DNA of 64,000 nucleotides, from positions 1,550,001 through 1,614,000 of the forward strand of contig NZ_RBHX01000001.1 of the NCBI RefSeq assembly GCF_003626735.1, read 5' to 3'. The notes under the pieces are model-generated. The model was not told the DNA's origin, did not search any database, and was given only the letters and a program-made list of their open reading frames with translations. Position numbers and translations under genes: made by a program. Origin of the DNA: Microbacterium sp. CGR2. GTDB lineage: Bacteria > Actinomycetota > Actinomycetes > Actinomycetales > Microbacteriaceae. Shown here one piece after another: positions 48,046 through 55,930 of the stretch (its first letter is position 1; the number at the start of each line of letters is the position of its first letter).

Positions 48046-48206
48046 CCATACGCACCGCCGTCCTCTGCGACACCTGCGAGGCCGTATTCGTCACCGACAA
48101 CCGCCAACCACGAGGCCAGCTCACAGCACGGGCACACGCAGACGGATGGACATCGACCAACCACAACGGACGCTGGACCAACCAGTGCCCCGACCACACC
48201 AACTGA
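48042..48206 (+). CDS. Small zinc-ribbon-like protein (54 residues)
   Basis: VTIRTAVLCDTCEAVFVTDNRQPRGQLTARAHADGWTSTNHNGRWTNQCPDHTN: CDTC and a distal Cys/His pair (CPDH) suggest a single zinc site, as in small phage-encoded proteins. GTG 48042 has AAAGGAAGGAG upstream. Confidence 0.6.
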   Translation: MTIRTAVLCDTCEAVFVTDNRQPRGQLTARAHADGWTSTNHNGRWTNQCPDHTN

Positions 48207-48216
48207 AGGAGACACC

Positions 48217-48806
48217 ATGACCACCATGCAGTTTCGCGACACCACCAACAACGTCGTCATCCGCGACACCGACAGCGAAGCACTCGTTGACGTCGCCACC
48301 CGCATCAAAGCACAGCGCGACACCGCCCGAGCATCGAGCAACGCCCACACGCGGGCCATCAACGAGATCAACAACGATCCGACACTCAGCGAACAAGGCA
48401 AGGAGGAGCGCGCCGCAGAACTCGAAGCCACTCGCAGCACCCAGCGCAAGAGCTGGATCGCAGACGAGAAAGCAATCATCAAGAACAAGATCACCGAGCT
48501 CGAGCGACGCCTAGACGGATTCGTCGGGTACTCGAGCGAGAACATCATGGCGTTCCGCGACGCGCAGGACCGAGCCGAGAACATCGGTGACCCAGAGAAG
48601 GCCGCAACCGTCATGGCCCGCGCCCTCCGCACCAACGACAGGACACTGGCGCACGCGCTATACCGCCGAGCAGTCGAACAGCGATGGGAAGACGCGCGAC
48701 GAGCGTTCGCCGCAGATAACCCTGCCGTTGCCCAGCTGTCCATGACGTGCACAAGCTCCACGAACTGCACGACAGCACCTTCACACGAGCCGTCGCATAC
48801 ATGTGA
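48217..48806 (+). pseudogene. Coiled-coil phage-like protein with a frameshift near its 3' end
   Basis: ATG 48217 follows GAAGGAGACACC. The frame encodes a charged, helical protein (DPTLSEQGKEERAAELEATRST..., LERRLDGFVGYSSENIMAFRDAQDRAENIGDPEKAATVMARALRTNDRTLAHALYRRAVEQRWEDARRAFAADNPAVAQ). This recalls small structural genes in actinophage modules, but no family is certain. Around 48735-48742 good coding sense jumps to another frame (VHDVHKLHELHDSTFTRAVAYM, TGA at 48804-48806). One missing base explains it. Without the shift the frame runs on by chance through a GC-rich spacer into the next gene, giving a 535-codon artefact. Confidence 0.6.
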
Positions 48807-48900
48807 CACCCAGGCGGGGGTCCCCGGGTGGGGCCTCCGCCTCCGGGTCTCTGGGGCTTGCCGCCCTCTCTCCCCGACATTTTTTTCCACACGGACACCG
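48807..48900 (+). other. GC-rich structured spacer ending in a T-tract
   Basis: Runs such as GGCGGGGGTCCCCGGG, CCTCCGCCTCCGGG and CTTGCCGCC can pair in several ways (outer GGCGG/CCGCC, inner CCCGG/CCGGG), followed by ATTTTTTTCC at about 48881. It stands out from the A/C-rich coding sequence on both sides and may be a terminator or processed leader before the 48922 gene. Confidence 0.5.
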
Positions 48901-48921
48901 AAACCACACAGGAGCAACCGA

Positions 48922-49824
48922 ATGAAGAAGCACACAATTCAGCTCGAATCGGTCAAAGCGACAGCCGCCCGGGAAGCAGCGGACGAACTTCACCGCCTCG
49001 AATCTCGAACAGAAACCGTCCGCGCCGCAGCTCTGACCGGCAACCTCACGGCCCACGACCTCGCCGCGCACAACGACCAACTCAACCTCGCCAAGCTACG
49101 GGCAGAAGCCGCCTCAGAAGCCGCTGACGCCGAACAGCACAACCTCGGCACGGCAAACACTGTCGCTGATGCCATCGCCGAGTTCATCGAAGATCCAGCG
49201 CTCGATCCCACCGCGATTCTGGACGCAGCCGAACGAGTGCAGGAGGCGATCACCCAGCTCGAGGAAGCCAACACGACACGAAATGAAGCGATAACCACCT
49301 GGGTCAAACGTCTGCGGCAGCTCGGTATCCCCGACCGGGGACTCACCGTAAATGACGACGAGGTGCACATCATCGCGAACGGGACTGGAGGCTCATCTAT
49401 CGCCATCGGCGCCGGTCGAGTAACGAGCGTTCCCAACGTCGCCGGGTACCTCCGACACATCACACAGCGTGCCACCAGCCGAGCCACCATGAGTATCGAC
49501 CCGGTAGGACTGAGCAGCACCGACACCCGCTCACGAATGCGAGAAGACATCGCATCCGTAAGGCTCACCAAAGCGATCGGCGGGCGCAGCATCGGTGACG
49601 TCCTCACGACTCGCACTCACGCTCGCAGCGTGCTCGCACAGATGGTTCACAACGGCAGCGCTGAACTCATCGAGGGTGATATCCCGGAGCGATCCGAGTA
49701 CGAGCGGACCTTGTTCGTCGGAGATACGTCGCGACTCCCGGACACGCAGCACGTCACCACCATCCGCAACGTCAACGACGATGCCATCGTCGCAGCAGCG
49801 GTCACCAAGGCGTTCGAAGCATGA
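48922..49824 (+). CDS. Hypothetical phage-like protein with N-terminal coiled coil
   Basis: A 300-residue protein from ATG 48922, preceded by AGGAGCAACCGA. Residues 1-110 are Ala/Glu/Arg-rich helices (ESVKATAAREAADELHRLESRTETVRAAALTG...), and the C-terminal half is mixed alpha/beta (TVNDDEVHIIANGTGGSSIAIGAGRVTSVPNVAGYLRHITQR...). No family recognised. It was probably expressed together with the 48217 gene and lies upstream of the tail-type gene. Confidence 0.65.
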   Translation: MKKHTIQLESVKATAAREAADELHRLESRTETVRAAALTGNLTAHDLAAHNDQLNLAKLRAEAASEAADAEQHNLGTANTVADAIAEFIEDPALDPTAILDAAERVQEAITQLEEANTTRNEAITTWVKRLRQLGIPDRGLTVNDDEVHIIANGTGGSSIAIGAGRVTSVPNVAGYLRHITQRATSRATMSIDPVGLSSTDTRSRMREDIASVRLTKAIGGRSIGDVLTTRTHARSVLAQMVHNGSAELIEGDIPERSEYERTLFVGDTSRLPDTQHVTTIRNVNDDAIVAAAVTKAFEA

Positions 49825-49902
49825 TCACCGCACTCGTGAGCACTCAGTCAAAGGAGCAGGTGCGGGTGCCTCCCCCTGAACCTCTCAGAGTCGCCGGAGA
49901 TA

Positions 49903-49940
49903 GCGGGTCCTGTTATGCGTGCGCAGAGGCCCCGTTTTTT
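49903..49940 (+). terminator. Possible terminator before the tail-type genes
   Basis: CGGGTCCT and AGAGGCCCCG form an imperfect stem followed by TTTTTT at 49935-49940. Confidence 0.45.
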
Positions 49941-49972
49941 CGACCGATCAACCATCTGAGAGGACCTACTTC

Positions 49973-50101
49973 ATGACTCATTACATCAACGGCATCCACC
50001 TGCCTACTGGGCAGCTCGAGATCGATCAGATGCCAACCATCAGCGGCGTGCAGCCGAACGTGTACGTCGATTCAAACGGCGTCTTCTACCGGATCACCTA
50101 A
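49973..50101 (+). CDS. Small hypothetical protein (42 residues)
   Basis: MTHYINGIHLPTGQLEIDQMPTISGVQPNVYVDSNGVFYRIT, beta-rich, preceded by GAGAGGACC. Its position before the SGNH tail protein suggests a small structural or chaperone role; no family recognised. Confidence 0.55.
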   Translation: MTHYINGIHLPTGQLEIDQMPTISGVQPNVYVDSNGVFYRIT

Positions 50102-50144
50102 TGGGCGCCAACTACACATCAACCACGAGAGAAGGAGCAAGCCC

Positions 50145-51692
50145 ATGGCTGCTGACTATGTAACAATCACTAACCTGCGTGGACCCGCCGCACGGATCAC
50201 ATCATTCACCGCAAACACGGTGCCCGCCGATCAGCCTGCCGCCGCTCGCATGACAGGTGCAGACCAAAACCGGCAGATCGAAGTAGATGTGCCGCGCGGC
50301 CTCTCCGGCCTCAACGCCGTGCCGACCGATGAAGCAGTGGGCACGATGGTAGCCGCTACCGATACGGAAACGGGGATCGCGGTTCGCATTCTTGCGGATT
50401 CGGCAGCGTCCCGGCGCGCGGACCCTCTGGGCGGTGCCGCGGCGGAACGCCTATTTACGAAGATGCGGCAGGTGACCGCTGACGCTGTGATCGTGGCGCT
50501 GGGTGACTCGACAGGCGATGCGCCGTACCGGTGGCCTCGTAAGCTCGCACTCCTCCTCGTTACCCTGTTCCCTGCTTGGACGGTCGCATACTCGCGGTGG
50601 AACAACACCACACGGTCTTACGATGCCGCCGAAGTGTTGAACGTTGGGACGAACGGTCGCACCCTGTTCTTCTGGAACGCATCAGTGTCCGGTGGGAGCA
50701 CGTACACTCACCAGGCGCCTGACGCGGTGCCTATGTATGTGTCGAAAAACCCGGACTTGGTGTTTCTGAACGACGGCCACAATGAAGGATCGCCGGCTTG
50801 GACGCCGCAGAACACTGCACTGGGCTTCCAGGCCCGCTACATGGCCATGGCTGAGGACGTTCGCCGGAACAGCCCGCAGGCTGGGATCGTGTGCATCGGT
50901 CAGAATCCGCCGCAGAATGCGGTGGCTCTGATGGCCGACAAGTCAATCATCATCAAGGGCGTCGCGGCGATGCGTGGGTACGGGTTCGCTGACACGACAC
51001 AGGCTTACATCGACGCCGGAACTCCGGCATCACTGTACGAGCCTGATCTGCTTCACCCGAACTCGGCCGGCGGAGACCTGCAAGCACAGGTGATCCTCCG
51101 GTCGATCTACACGGACACACCATCCAACCCGGTCACTTCGCCAGCGTCAGTTTTTACTGACCCTCCCGCGGTGAACCTGATTGCCAACGGCGACTTCGCA
51201 ACACTCGACGCAACGACGTTCGCGCCCGGTTCGTGGAGTTCGAGCCGTCTCACATTCGCGAAGGACACGACGAACTACGAGAACGCTAAGCGCGGGTATG
51301 GGTTGCTGATGACGCCGACTGGTGGCGGTCAGGCGTTCATCTTCCAAACGTTCCTCAACGCCACTCAGATCGTTCCGTGGCGTGGACGGCACGTGACGCT
51401 TCTTGCTCGGGTGCGTAACAACGCGTCGGCCCCGAATCAGAATGCGGGTATCGTCCACCTCATCGACGGTGTGCAGGGTGTCAGCGGCGGCGGCATCATC
51501 AGCCTGGGCGACCCGTGGACGTTCGGCGGTTTCGTGTGGCGGGCTCTGACGATGCGGATCGCCGACACGGCGACGCAATTGCAGGTCCGCGTGTACGGGG
51601 ACTACTCCACAGGCGCTGCGGCAGGCGGTCCTGGCGTCACGCTCGATGGCGTGTGGCTTACCGAAGGCGCGATAACGCGGAAAGCTGTGTAG
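50145..51692 (+). CDS. SGNH/GDSL hydrolase phage tail-type protein
   Basis: A 515-residue protein. Residues 1-60 resemble the phage head-binding type start (ITNLRGPAARITSF...). The SGNH hydrolase follows: VALGDSTGD (nucleophile Ser near 122), DGHNEG (Asn near 213) and DLLHPN (Asp 301 and His 304). The C-terminal 180 residues (NLIANGDFATLDATTFAPGSWSS...VTLDGVWLTEGAITRKAV) are a carbohydrate-binding-like beta sandwich. ATG follows GAGAAGGAGCAAGCCC. Such proteins de-esterify surface polysaccharides from the phage tail. It is the only clear virion-type gene of the element. Confidence 0.8.
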   Translation: MAADYVTITNLRGPAARITSFTANTVPADQPAAARMTGADQNRQIEVDVPRGLSGLNAVPTDEAVGTMVAATDTETGIAVRILADSAASRRADPLGGAAAERLFTKMRQVTADAVIVALGDSTGDAPYRWPRKLALLLVTLFPAWTVAYSRWNNTTRSYDAAEVLNVGTNGRTLFFWNASVSGGSTYTHQAPDAVPMYVSKNPDLVFLNDGHNEGSPAWTPQNTALGFQARYMAMAEDVRRNSPQAGIVCIGQNPPQNAVALMADKSIIIKGVAAMRGYGFADTTQAYIDAGTPASLYEPDLLHPNSAGGDLQAQVILRSIYTDTPSNPVTSPASVFTDPPAVNLIANGDFATLDATTFAPGSWSSSRLTFAKDTTNYENAKRGYGLLMTPTGGGQAFIFQTFLNATQIVPWRGRHVTLLARVRNNASAPNQNAGIVHLIDGVQGVSGGGIISLGDPWTFGGFVWRALTMRIADTATQLQVRVYGDYSTGAAAGGPGVTLDGVWLTEGAITRKAV

Positions 51693-51739
51693 CGTCGTGC
51701 GCGACGCGGAGGGGGTTGCTGCCCACACCTCACTAGATT

Positions 51740-51781
51740 GAAAGACCCCCGCCTAGCCTTCGGGCCGGGTGGGGGTCTTTC
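51740..51781. terminator. Strong bidirectional terminator behind the SGNH gene
   Basis: GAAAGACCCCCGCC and GGTGGGGGTCTTTC pair around a TTCG-containing loop with T/A-rich ends, between convergent genes. A similar one with the same loop is at 55549-55588. Confidence 0.85.
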
Positions 51782-51805
51782 ATCACCGTGCTCAGTCGTC
51801 AGCGC

Positions 51806-52258
51806 CTAGGCGAAAGGGCTGCCGGGCAAGAGCGCACTACTCGTGGATTCTCTGACGACTGACGCGTTGGTCACCTTCAAGTACCGACTGCTAACCGTGG
51901 CTGTGAAGCATACAGATACGCTGCTCGCGGCGATTCCCGAAGCGGAACACGTTCCGTATGTCTTTTCGGTATTGGCTGTATTCCAGAGGCCTTGGTCCAC
52001 CGCGGTGATCACGGACGATGAGGTCCGGTTTCGTACGATTGTCGCGGCCTGCACGTATTCTCCACTTCGCACGACGCACGCCTGAGCGGATACTTTTGGC
52101 CCGTTTAGTGTGGGACCGCAAGTCCAGTTCGAAGGCATACTGAACCCACCCGGGTACGGCTGCCAGTTGCCTGTAGGGGCGGCACTGGCAGGCTGAGCAG
52201 TAAAGACCCCGGCGAGGAGGAGGACGATAGCTGCGAGGGCTGTGGATCGCTTCTTCAT
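51806..52258 (-). CDS. Small secreted protein
   Basis: A 150-residue protein with a classic signal peptide (MKKRSTALAAIVLLLAGVFTAQPASA). The mature part has three or four Cys (NWTCGPTL, AQACVV, GTCSAS, VCFTATV) that can form two disulfides, and beta-strand sequence. ATG 52258 follows AAAGGTACTCAG. No family recognised. As cargo it could alter the host surface, but that is a guess. Confidence 0.7.
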   Translation of the reverse strand: MKKRSTALAAIVLLLAGVFTAQPASAAPTGNWQPYPGGFSMPSNWTCGPTLNGPKVSAQACVVRSGEYVQAATIVRNRTSSSVITAVDQGLWNTANTEKTYGTCSASGIAASSVSVCFTATVSSRYLKVTNASVVRESTSSALLPGSPFA

Positions 52259-52401
52259 CTGAGTACCTTTCGTGGGCTTCACTAGCCCGTCAGATCGAAG
52301 GTAGAGGCTTCGCACGGCTGACCGCTGTCCCCTTTTTGGCCTACAGACACCGCCGCCGCAAATCGATATGTTGAGAGACTGCCCGCCCAGTGCCTTCGGG
52401 C

Positions 52402-52518
52402 CTATTTGCCAAAGCTACCGATGCGAACCTTCGCGGTGTCTGTCTCGTTATCGATGATCACCAAGCACCGATAGTTGGCCCGGATCATCGCGCCATCCAG
52501 CGCACCGCTCGCGGCCAC
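52402..52518 (-). CDS. Possible small protein overlapping the DUF7882-like gene
   Basis: GTG 52518 overlaps the upstream TAG by one base (TAGTG) and gives 38 residues ending NYRCLVIIDNETDTAKVRIGSFGK. The end looks like a beta-strand of a real protein; it may be a remnant. Confidence 0.35.
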   Translation of the reverse strand: MAASGALDGAMIRANYRCLVIIDNETDTAKVRIGSFGK

Positions 52519-52856
52519 TATGCGGAGTCTGTGTTCTCGAGAGGTGCCACCGGTGCACCTTCGGGGGGCTCGGGCACCAGGTAGAGCCCACTGGGGGAGT
52601 TGGCGGTGAACGCCAGCGCTTCGATCCACTGGCGATTGATTGATGGCTGTCGGCCGCCGAAGTATTTGAAGACCAGTGAACTGCCCGGCTGCAGCCAGAC
52701 AGTGGTGCGCCCACCGCCGACGCTGGCGTCTTCGCGCCAGCTGAACGGGAAGGGCTCACCACGACGCAGCTTGGCCGTGATGACGAACTGAAGGTGCGAG
52801 AGAGCGCGGTCTTCGATCTCGGTCTTCACGCCGTCCTCGTAGATGAACTTGCCCAT
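52518..52856 (-). CDS. DUF7882-like small protein, paralogue 1
   Basis: A 112-residue protein: MGKFIYEDGVKTEIEDRALSHLQFVITAKLRRGEPFPFSWREDASVGGGRTTVWLQPGSSLVFKYFGG... NRQWIEALAFTANSPSGLYLVPEPPEG. I know this family from Microbacteriaceae genomes, where it is often mislabelled ATP-dependent DNA ligase; the family name is from memory. It has no ligase motif. It is divergent from paralogue 2, and both share the 123-bp gap. Confidence 0.8.
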   Translation of the reverse strand: MGKFIYEDGVKTEIEDRALSHLQFVITAKLRRGEPFPFSWREDASVGGGRTTVWLQPGSSLVFKYFGGRQPSINRQWIEALAFTANSPSGLYLVPEPPEGAPVAPLENTDSA

Positions 52857-52979
52857 CCGCGTTCCCCCTTGTCCGCCCGCACTTGCCTCGAGAGGCGATC
52901 GTAACGACCGCCGGTGCAATCGCCAGTGTCCCATGTTCCCCGATGAAGTATCCCTCTCTTGGCGCGTACTGTTCTACTC

Positions 52980-53276
52980 ATGGGAACTCTCGAGTACAAC
53001 AGCTCTCGGCCGCCGATCGAGGTCGACGACGCCACGCTGGCGCATCTGAAGATCGTGATCGGTACGAAGCTTCGCCGCCAGGAGAGTTTCATGATGACGT
53101 GGCTTCCCGATGAGAAGAATCCGGCTGGACGGCTCACCATCTGGATGCACCCGAGCATTCCGCTGATCTTCGCGTTCAACGACCCGAAACTGCACTCGAT
53201 CGAGCCGGAGCGCATCGGACGGATGATGGAACACGTGAACTCTCGCGGTGAATTGATCCTCGACCAACTCAGCTAG
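52980..53276 (+). CDS. DUF7882-like small protein, paralogue 2
   Basis: A 98-residue protein: MGTLEYNSSRPPIEVDDATLAHLKIVIGTKLRRQESFMMTWLPDEKNPAGRLTIWMHPSIPLIFAFNDPKLHSIEPERIGRMMEHVNSRGELILDQLS. It shares the pattern of paralogue 1 (LAHLK.VI.TKLRR.ESF...W......GR.T.W.HPS.PL.F.F). The function is unknown. Confidence 0.8.
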   Translation: MGTLEYNSSRPPIEVDDATLAHLKIVIGTKLRRQESFMMTWLPDEKNPAGRLTIWMHPSIPLIFAFNDPKLHSIEPERIGRMMEHVNSRGELILDQLS

Positions 53277-53760
53277 CGCCCAATCAACTTCGAGCGCCCA
53301 TTCCGTAGGGACTCCAGCGGCCCCTGTTGCGTGTCACGGCGACGTGAAGCCCCCGCTAGAGCTATCCGGAGGCGCACGGGGGTCTCGTGGTGGCGCGTTG
53401 TGGGCCGCGTGCATTCCGGTCCCCGGGGGTGATCCCGACAAGTCTGGGGAACCTGCGGGACCACCTGCCGGCTTCGCTGGGGACTCCACCGGCTTATAGA
53501 CCGCTGTCACGTGCGATCACGCTCAAGCTATCTCTGAAGCCTTGATACCTGTCAACCCCCTAGCAATCGCCTCTGTCCTAGCTACCGTGATCGGTTGCAG
53601 CCCGTGCGGCGATCTGGGGAGAGCCGCGATGGGACTCTGCAGGTCGGTGGCCCGTGGTGGCGAGAAGGGATGCGACTGCGGGCCGCCGCGCTCCGCTTTT
53701 TCGAAACACCCGCGTGAAGAGATGCCTGGCGCGGGTGAAGCCTGGATTCCCAAAGCAGAC

Positions 53761-53866
53761 CGGCGTAGCCTGCTCGCAGAGCCGTGGCAAAGGGCTGAAG
53801 CTGGGGACCAGTCCGGTCGCGATCTGAGCCGTCCACCGAGCCGGCGCTGGGGTCTTGCTCGGTGGA
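53761..53866 (+). ncRNA. Putative structured small RNA, copy A
   Basis: Shares with 55931-56030 the block CGGCGTA..CTGCTCGCAGAGCCG.GG, then CTGGGGA..GTCCG, ATCTGA-like sequence and a closing hairpin TCCACCGAG/CTCGGTGGA with a 23-base loop. TAGCCT sits where a -10 box would be. No family recognised. Confidence 0.45.
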
Positions 53867-53976
53867 TGGCGACAAACGGCGACCCATTCGAGTTTGAGCC
53901 CGGCGTCTGCAGGTCGCGCTTCGTTCGCGCAGTGTCGCGCGTAGAGTAGCCAGGCTGGCCCGGACCCCGCTAGCGA

Positions 53977-54015
53977 CGATGGGTCCGGAGCGGCACCGCG
54001 GCCCCGGACCCATCG
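53977..54015. terminator. Perfect 12-bp hairpin downstream of small RNA copy A
   Basis: CGATGGGTCCGG and CCGGACCCATCG around a 15-base loop. Confidence 0.6.
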
Positions 54016-54108
54016 CCTCGGGCGGTCTGTATCGTGCAACCCCTACGGCTTTCGCTCAGTGAACGCAACCCCGTTTCTGGGCGATCGTCGGCCTCGTACC
54101 GTGAGGCG

Positions 54109-54384
54109 ATGACTTCAATGCAGACGATGATTCGCACGCAGGTGGTGGTCGACGGCGTACCGTTCTTGCTCTCTCAAGGCCAAGATTTGGACGCGCTGAA
54201 GCGGAGCTTCGAAGCCGCGCTAAGCACCGGCGCGTTCGTGGACTTCTCCGTGGTCGGCAATCGAGAAGTCAGCGTTCTCGTCTCGGCCCACACCAGCATC
54301 GTCCTGTCAATTGACACGGTGCAGTTCGACGAGAGGGATGACGGCGACCTCGAGACTCCGTACGGCGGCATGTTCGACTTCTAG
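54109..54384 (+). CDS. Hypothetical protein (91 residues)
   Basis: MTSMQTMIRTQVVVDGVPFLLSQGQDLDALKRSFEAALSTGAFVDFSVVGNREVSVLVSAHTSIVLSIDTVQFDERDDGDLETPYGGMFDF. A compact alpha/beta protein, in the gap between DUF7882-like paralogues 2 and 3. The family is not recognised, but similar size and placement next to DUF7882 genes suggests a functional link. Confidence 0.65.
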   Translation: MTSMQTMIRTQVVVDGVPFLLSQGQDLDALKRSFEAALSTGAFVDFSVVGNREVSVLVSAHTSIVLSIDTVQFDERDDGDLETPYGGMFDF

Positions 54385-54478
54385 AGCGTCATCGCAACCT
54401 CTCCGCGCCAAGTGTCATGAGACGGCTCGAGACCAACCGAGGCGGCCTGGGGGCGATGTTCCAGCTAGGGTTCAGAAT

Positions 54479-54802
54479 ATGGGAACCATTCAGTACGGCG
54501 GCACAGGCGACGCGATCCATATCGACGATCGCGCCCTCGCGCACCTCAAGGTCGTGATCGCGACAAAACTGCGCCGCAACGAAAGCTTCACCCTTTCCTG
54601 GGTCCACCACGACGACGATCCCGACGGCCGATCCACCATCTGGCTTCACCCATCCATCCCCCTGCGGTTTACCTTCGAAGAACCCGAAACCCCGCAACTC
54701 AACGTGAAATGGATCGAAGACCTCATGCACTCGGCCAGTTCCACGGGTGGCATACAACTCATCGACGAAATGCTCGAGACTCCCGCAGACGAGGCTACGT
54801 AG
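54479..54802 (+). CDS. DUF7882-like small protein, paralogue 3
   Basis: A 107-residue protein: MGTIQYGGTGDAIHIDDRALAHLKVVIATKLRRNESFTLSWVHHDDDPDGRSTIWLHPSIPLRFTFEEPETPQLNVKWIEDLMHSASSTGGIQLIDEMLETPADEAT. The core aligns without gaps to paralogue 2; the acidic tail is extra. ATG 54479 is used because the upstream open frame lacks the family start. Confidence 0.8.
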   Translation: MGTIQYGGTGDAIHIDDRALAHLKVVIATKLRRNESFTLSWVHHDDDPDGRSTIWLHPSIPLRFTFEEPETPQLNVKWIEDLMHSASSTGGIQLIDEMLETPADEAT

Positions 54803-54887
54803 ACTGCCTCAACCTTTTGGGCCTGGCGACTGCATCCCGGGTTCGCTCATACTCGGCACGTGCGTACCCGCGGCACTGAAACCTGCA

Positions 54888-55097
54888 TCACAGGCCGTTC
54901 TTGGTCGCCGATGGCTCAGATACTTGAGGCATGCGGCGTCCGGGCAGCGATTCGAGCAGGAGCTTGCTGAGAAGCTTCACGAGCACAACTCTTCCCAGCG
55001 CGGCCAAGAGCGTAACGACAACTGCTGCGCCAACCCAGACCCAGGGTGACAGCGAACGCGCGACACCCTGTCGGCCACTCCATCTCACCTTTCGCAC
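54888..55097 (-). CDS. Possible small membrane protein (69 residues)
   Basis: GTG 55097 with AAGGAAGGATGAG upstream gives a basic start, one hydrophobic stretch (WVWVGAAVVVTLLAALGRVVLVKLL) and a polar tail. No family recognised. Confidence 0.45.
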   Translation of the reverse strand: MRKVRWSGRQGVARSLSPWVWVGAAVVVTLLAALGRVVLVKLLSKLLLESLPGRRMPQVSEPSATKNGL

Positions 55098-55249
55098 AGC
55101 CTCATCCTTCCTTAGATTCCTCGGGAACGGTATGACTTCTGCTGCTACCCCCAGAAAGCAAGGGGGTTACTCGAATGTGGTCGGACTGGTTGTCTCGAGG
55201 AGTTCGGCCGCAGTCGCGCCGATGCCCACCACCACAGCAAGGAATCATC

Positions 55250-55531
55250 ATGACGAACCCCAACACGAACGGGCGCGTCTCTCGTCTCACGACTGAGACC
55301 AAGGCTGCGTTCAAGACCACCGAATTCATCGCTTACGTCGTCATCCTCGTCGCAATGTTCATCGCTTCCGCAGTCGTTGACAACGGTGAAGACGGCCAGG
55401 GATTCGGCGCGTCGCAGGTCTGGTGGTACGCCACTATCCTCACGGTCGGTTACATGGTCAGCCGTGGTCTCGCCAAGTCGGGCAGCCGCGAGCGGTACGA
55501 CAGCGACGACCGCGCCAACCGTCACAACTGA
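55250..55531 (+). CDS. Small two-helix membrane protein
   Basis: A 93-residue protein: MTNPNTNGRVSRLTTETKAAFKTTEFIAYVVILVAMFIASAVVDNGEDGQGFGASQVWWYATILTVGYMVSRGLAKSGSRERYD... with two transmembrane helices and a short acidic loop between them. Proteins of this type are common in actinobacteria; the function is unknown. It has its own terminator. Confidence 0.75.
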   Translation: MTNPNTNGRVSRLTTETKAAFKTTEFIAYVVILVAMFIASAVVDNGEDGQGFGASQVWWYATILTVGYMVSRGLAKSGSRERYDSDDRANRHN

Positions 55532-55548
55532 CGAACGTAGCACCGGCC

Positions 55549-55588
55549 GGAGGCCCCCATCTAGACTTCGGGTCGGGTGGGGGTCTCC
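55549..55588 (+). terminator. Terminator behind the two-helix membrane protein
   Basis: GGAGGCCCCCA and TGGGGGTCTCC pair around a loop with CTTCGG. Confidence 0.75.
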
Positions 55589-55651
55589 TCGCTTTCTGCT
55601 TGTTGCCCCCGGTTCGTGGCGCAACTGCCCGCGCCTCTTCCGACGAGTGCC

Positions 55652-55863
55652 ATGCAACCCAACGACCCACTCGAGTTTAAGCTCCGGGTACTTCGAGATA
55701 CCACCGAGAGGTTCCGACGCCTAGCATCGTCGGGCGCAGATCCCGCGTTCAACTGTCTCCTTGCTGATCAGCTCTCTCGCCGCGCGGACAGGATTGCAGC
55801 GGGAGGGAATGACCACTCGCTGATCCTCTCGACGAGGTGCTCAAGACTCCGCCGGGCGCCTAG
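55652..55863 (+). pseudogene. Small helical protein gene with apparent frameshift
   Basis: ATG 55652 reads MQPNDPLEFKLRVLRDTTERFRRLASSGADPAFNCLLADQLSRRADRIAAGGNDHS, a good helical protein. After about 55820 the sense moves to the neighbouring frame, ADPLDEVLKTPPGA with TAG at 55861-55863; in the original frame the sequence becomes Arg/Ser-rich. One missing base would explain it. Confidence 0.45.
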
Positions 55864-55930
55864 CAGCCGGAGAATCAGCGCGCACCCGCGATCTTGTGGC
55901 CCAAAGTCGACCTAGACGCCAATCGTGTAG

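Larger units (their letters stand above)
53277..54108. other. Non-coding stretch with several stable hairpins
   Basis: About 830 bases without a convincing gene. It holds a stem CCCCCG/CGGGGG at 53350-53382, the structured repeat at 53761-53866, and a perfect 12-bp hairpin CGATGGGTCCGG/CCGGACCCATCG at 53977-54015. Open frames exist on both strands but have no ribosome site and shadow-like composition. Confidence 0.6.

Noticed and set aside
48217..49824. A single 535-residue protein spanning both coiled-coil genes
   Set aside because: The middle (about 48740-48921) translates to low-complexity Arg/Pro/Ser/Thr sequence through a GC-rich spacer, while a better frame ends at 48806 and a new ribosome site and ATG lie at 48922.
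49821..49976. 51-codon ORF overlapping the end of the 48922 gene (MITALVSTQSKEQ...)
   Set aside because: It overlaps a terminator-like hairpin with a T-tract and has no protein-like composition.
52518..52856. ATP-dependent DNA ligase annotation for the DUF7882-like proteins
   Set aside because: They are about 100 residues long with no KxDG nucleotidyl-transfer motif.
53542..54039. Open frames of 130-150 codons on both strands in the 53.3-54.1 kb gap
   Set aside because: No ribosome site, Arg/Pro/Ser-biased shadow composition, and overlap with the repeated structured sequence.
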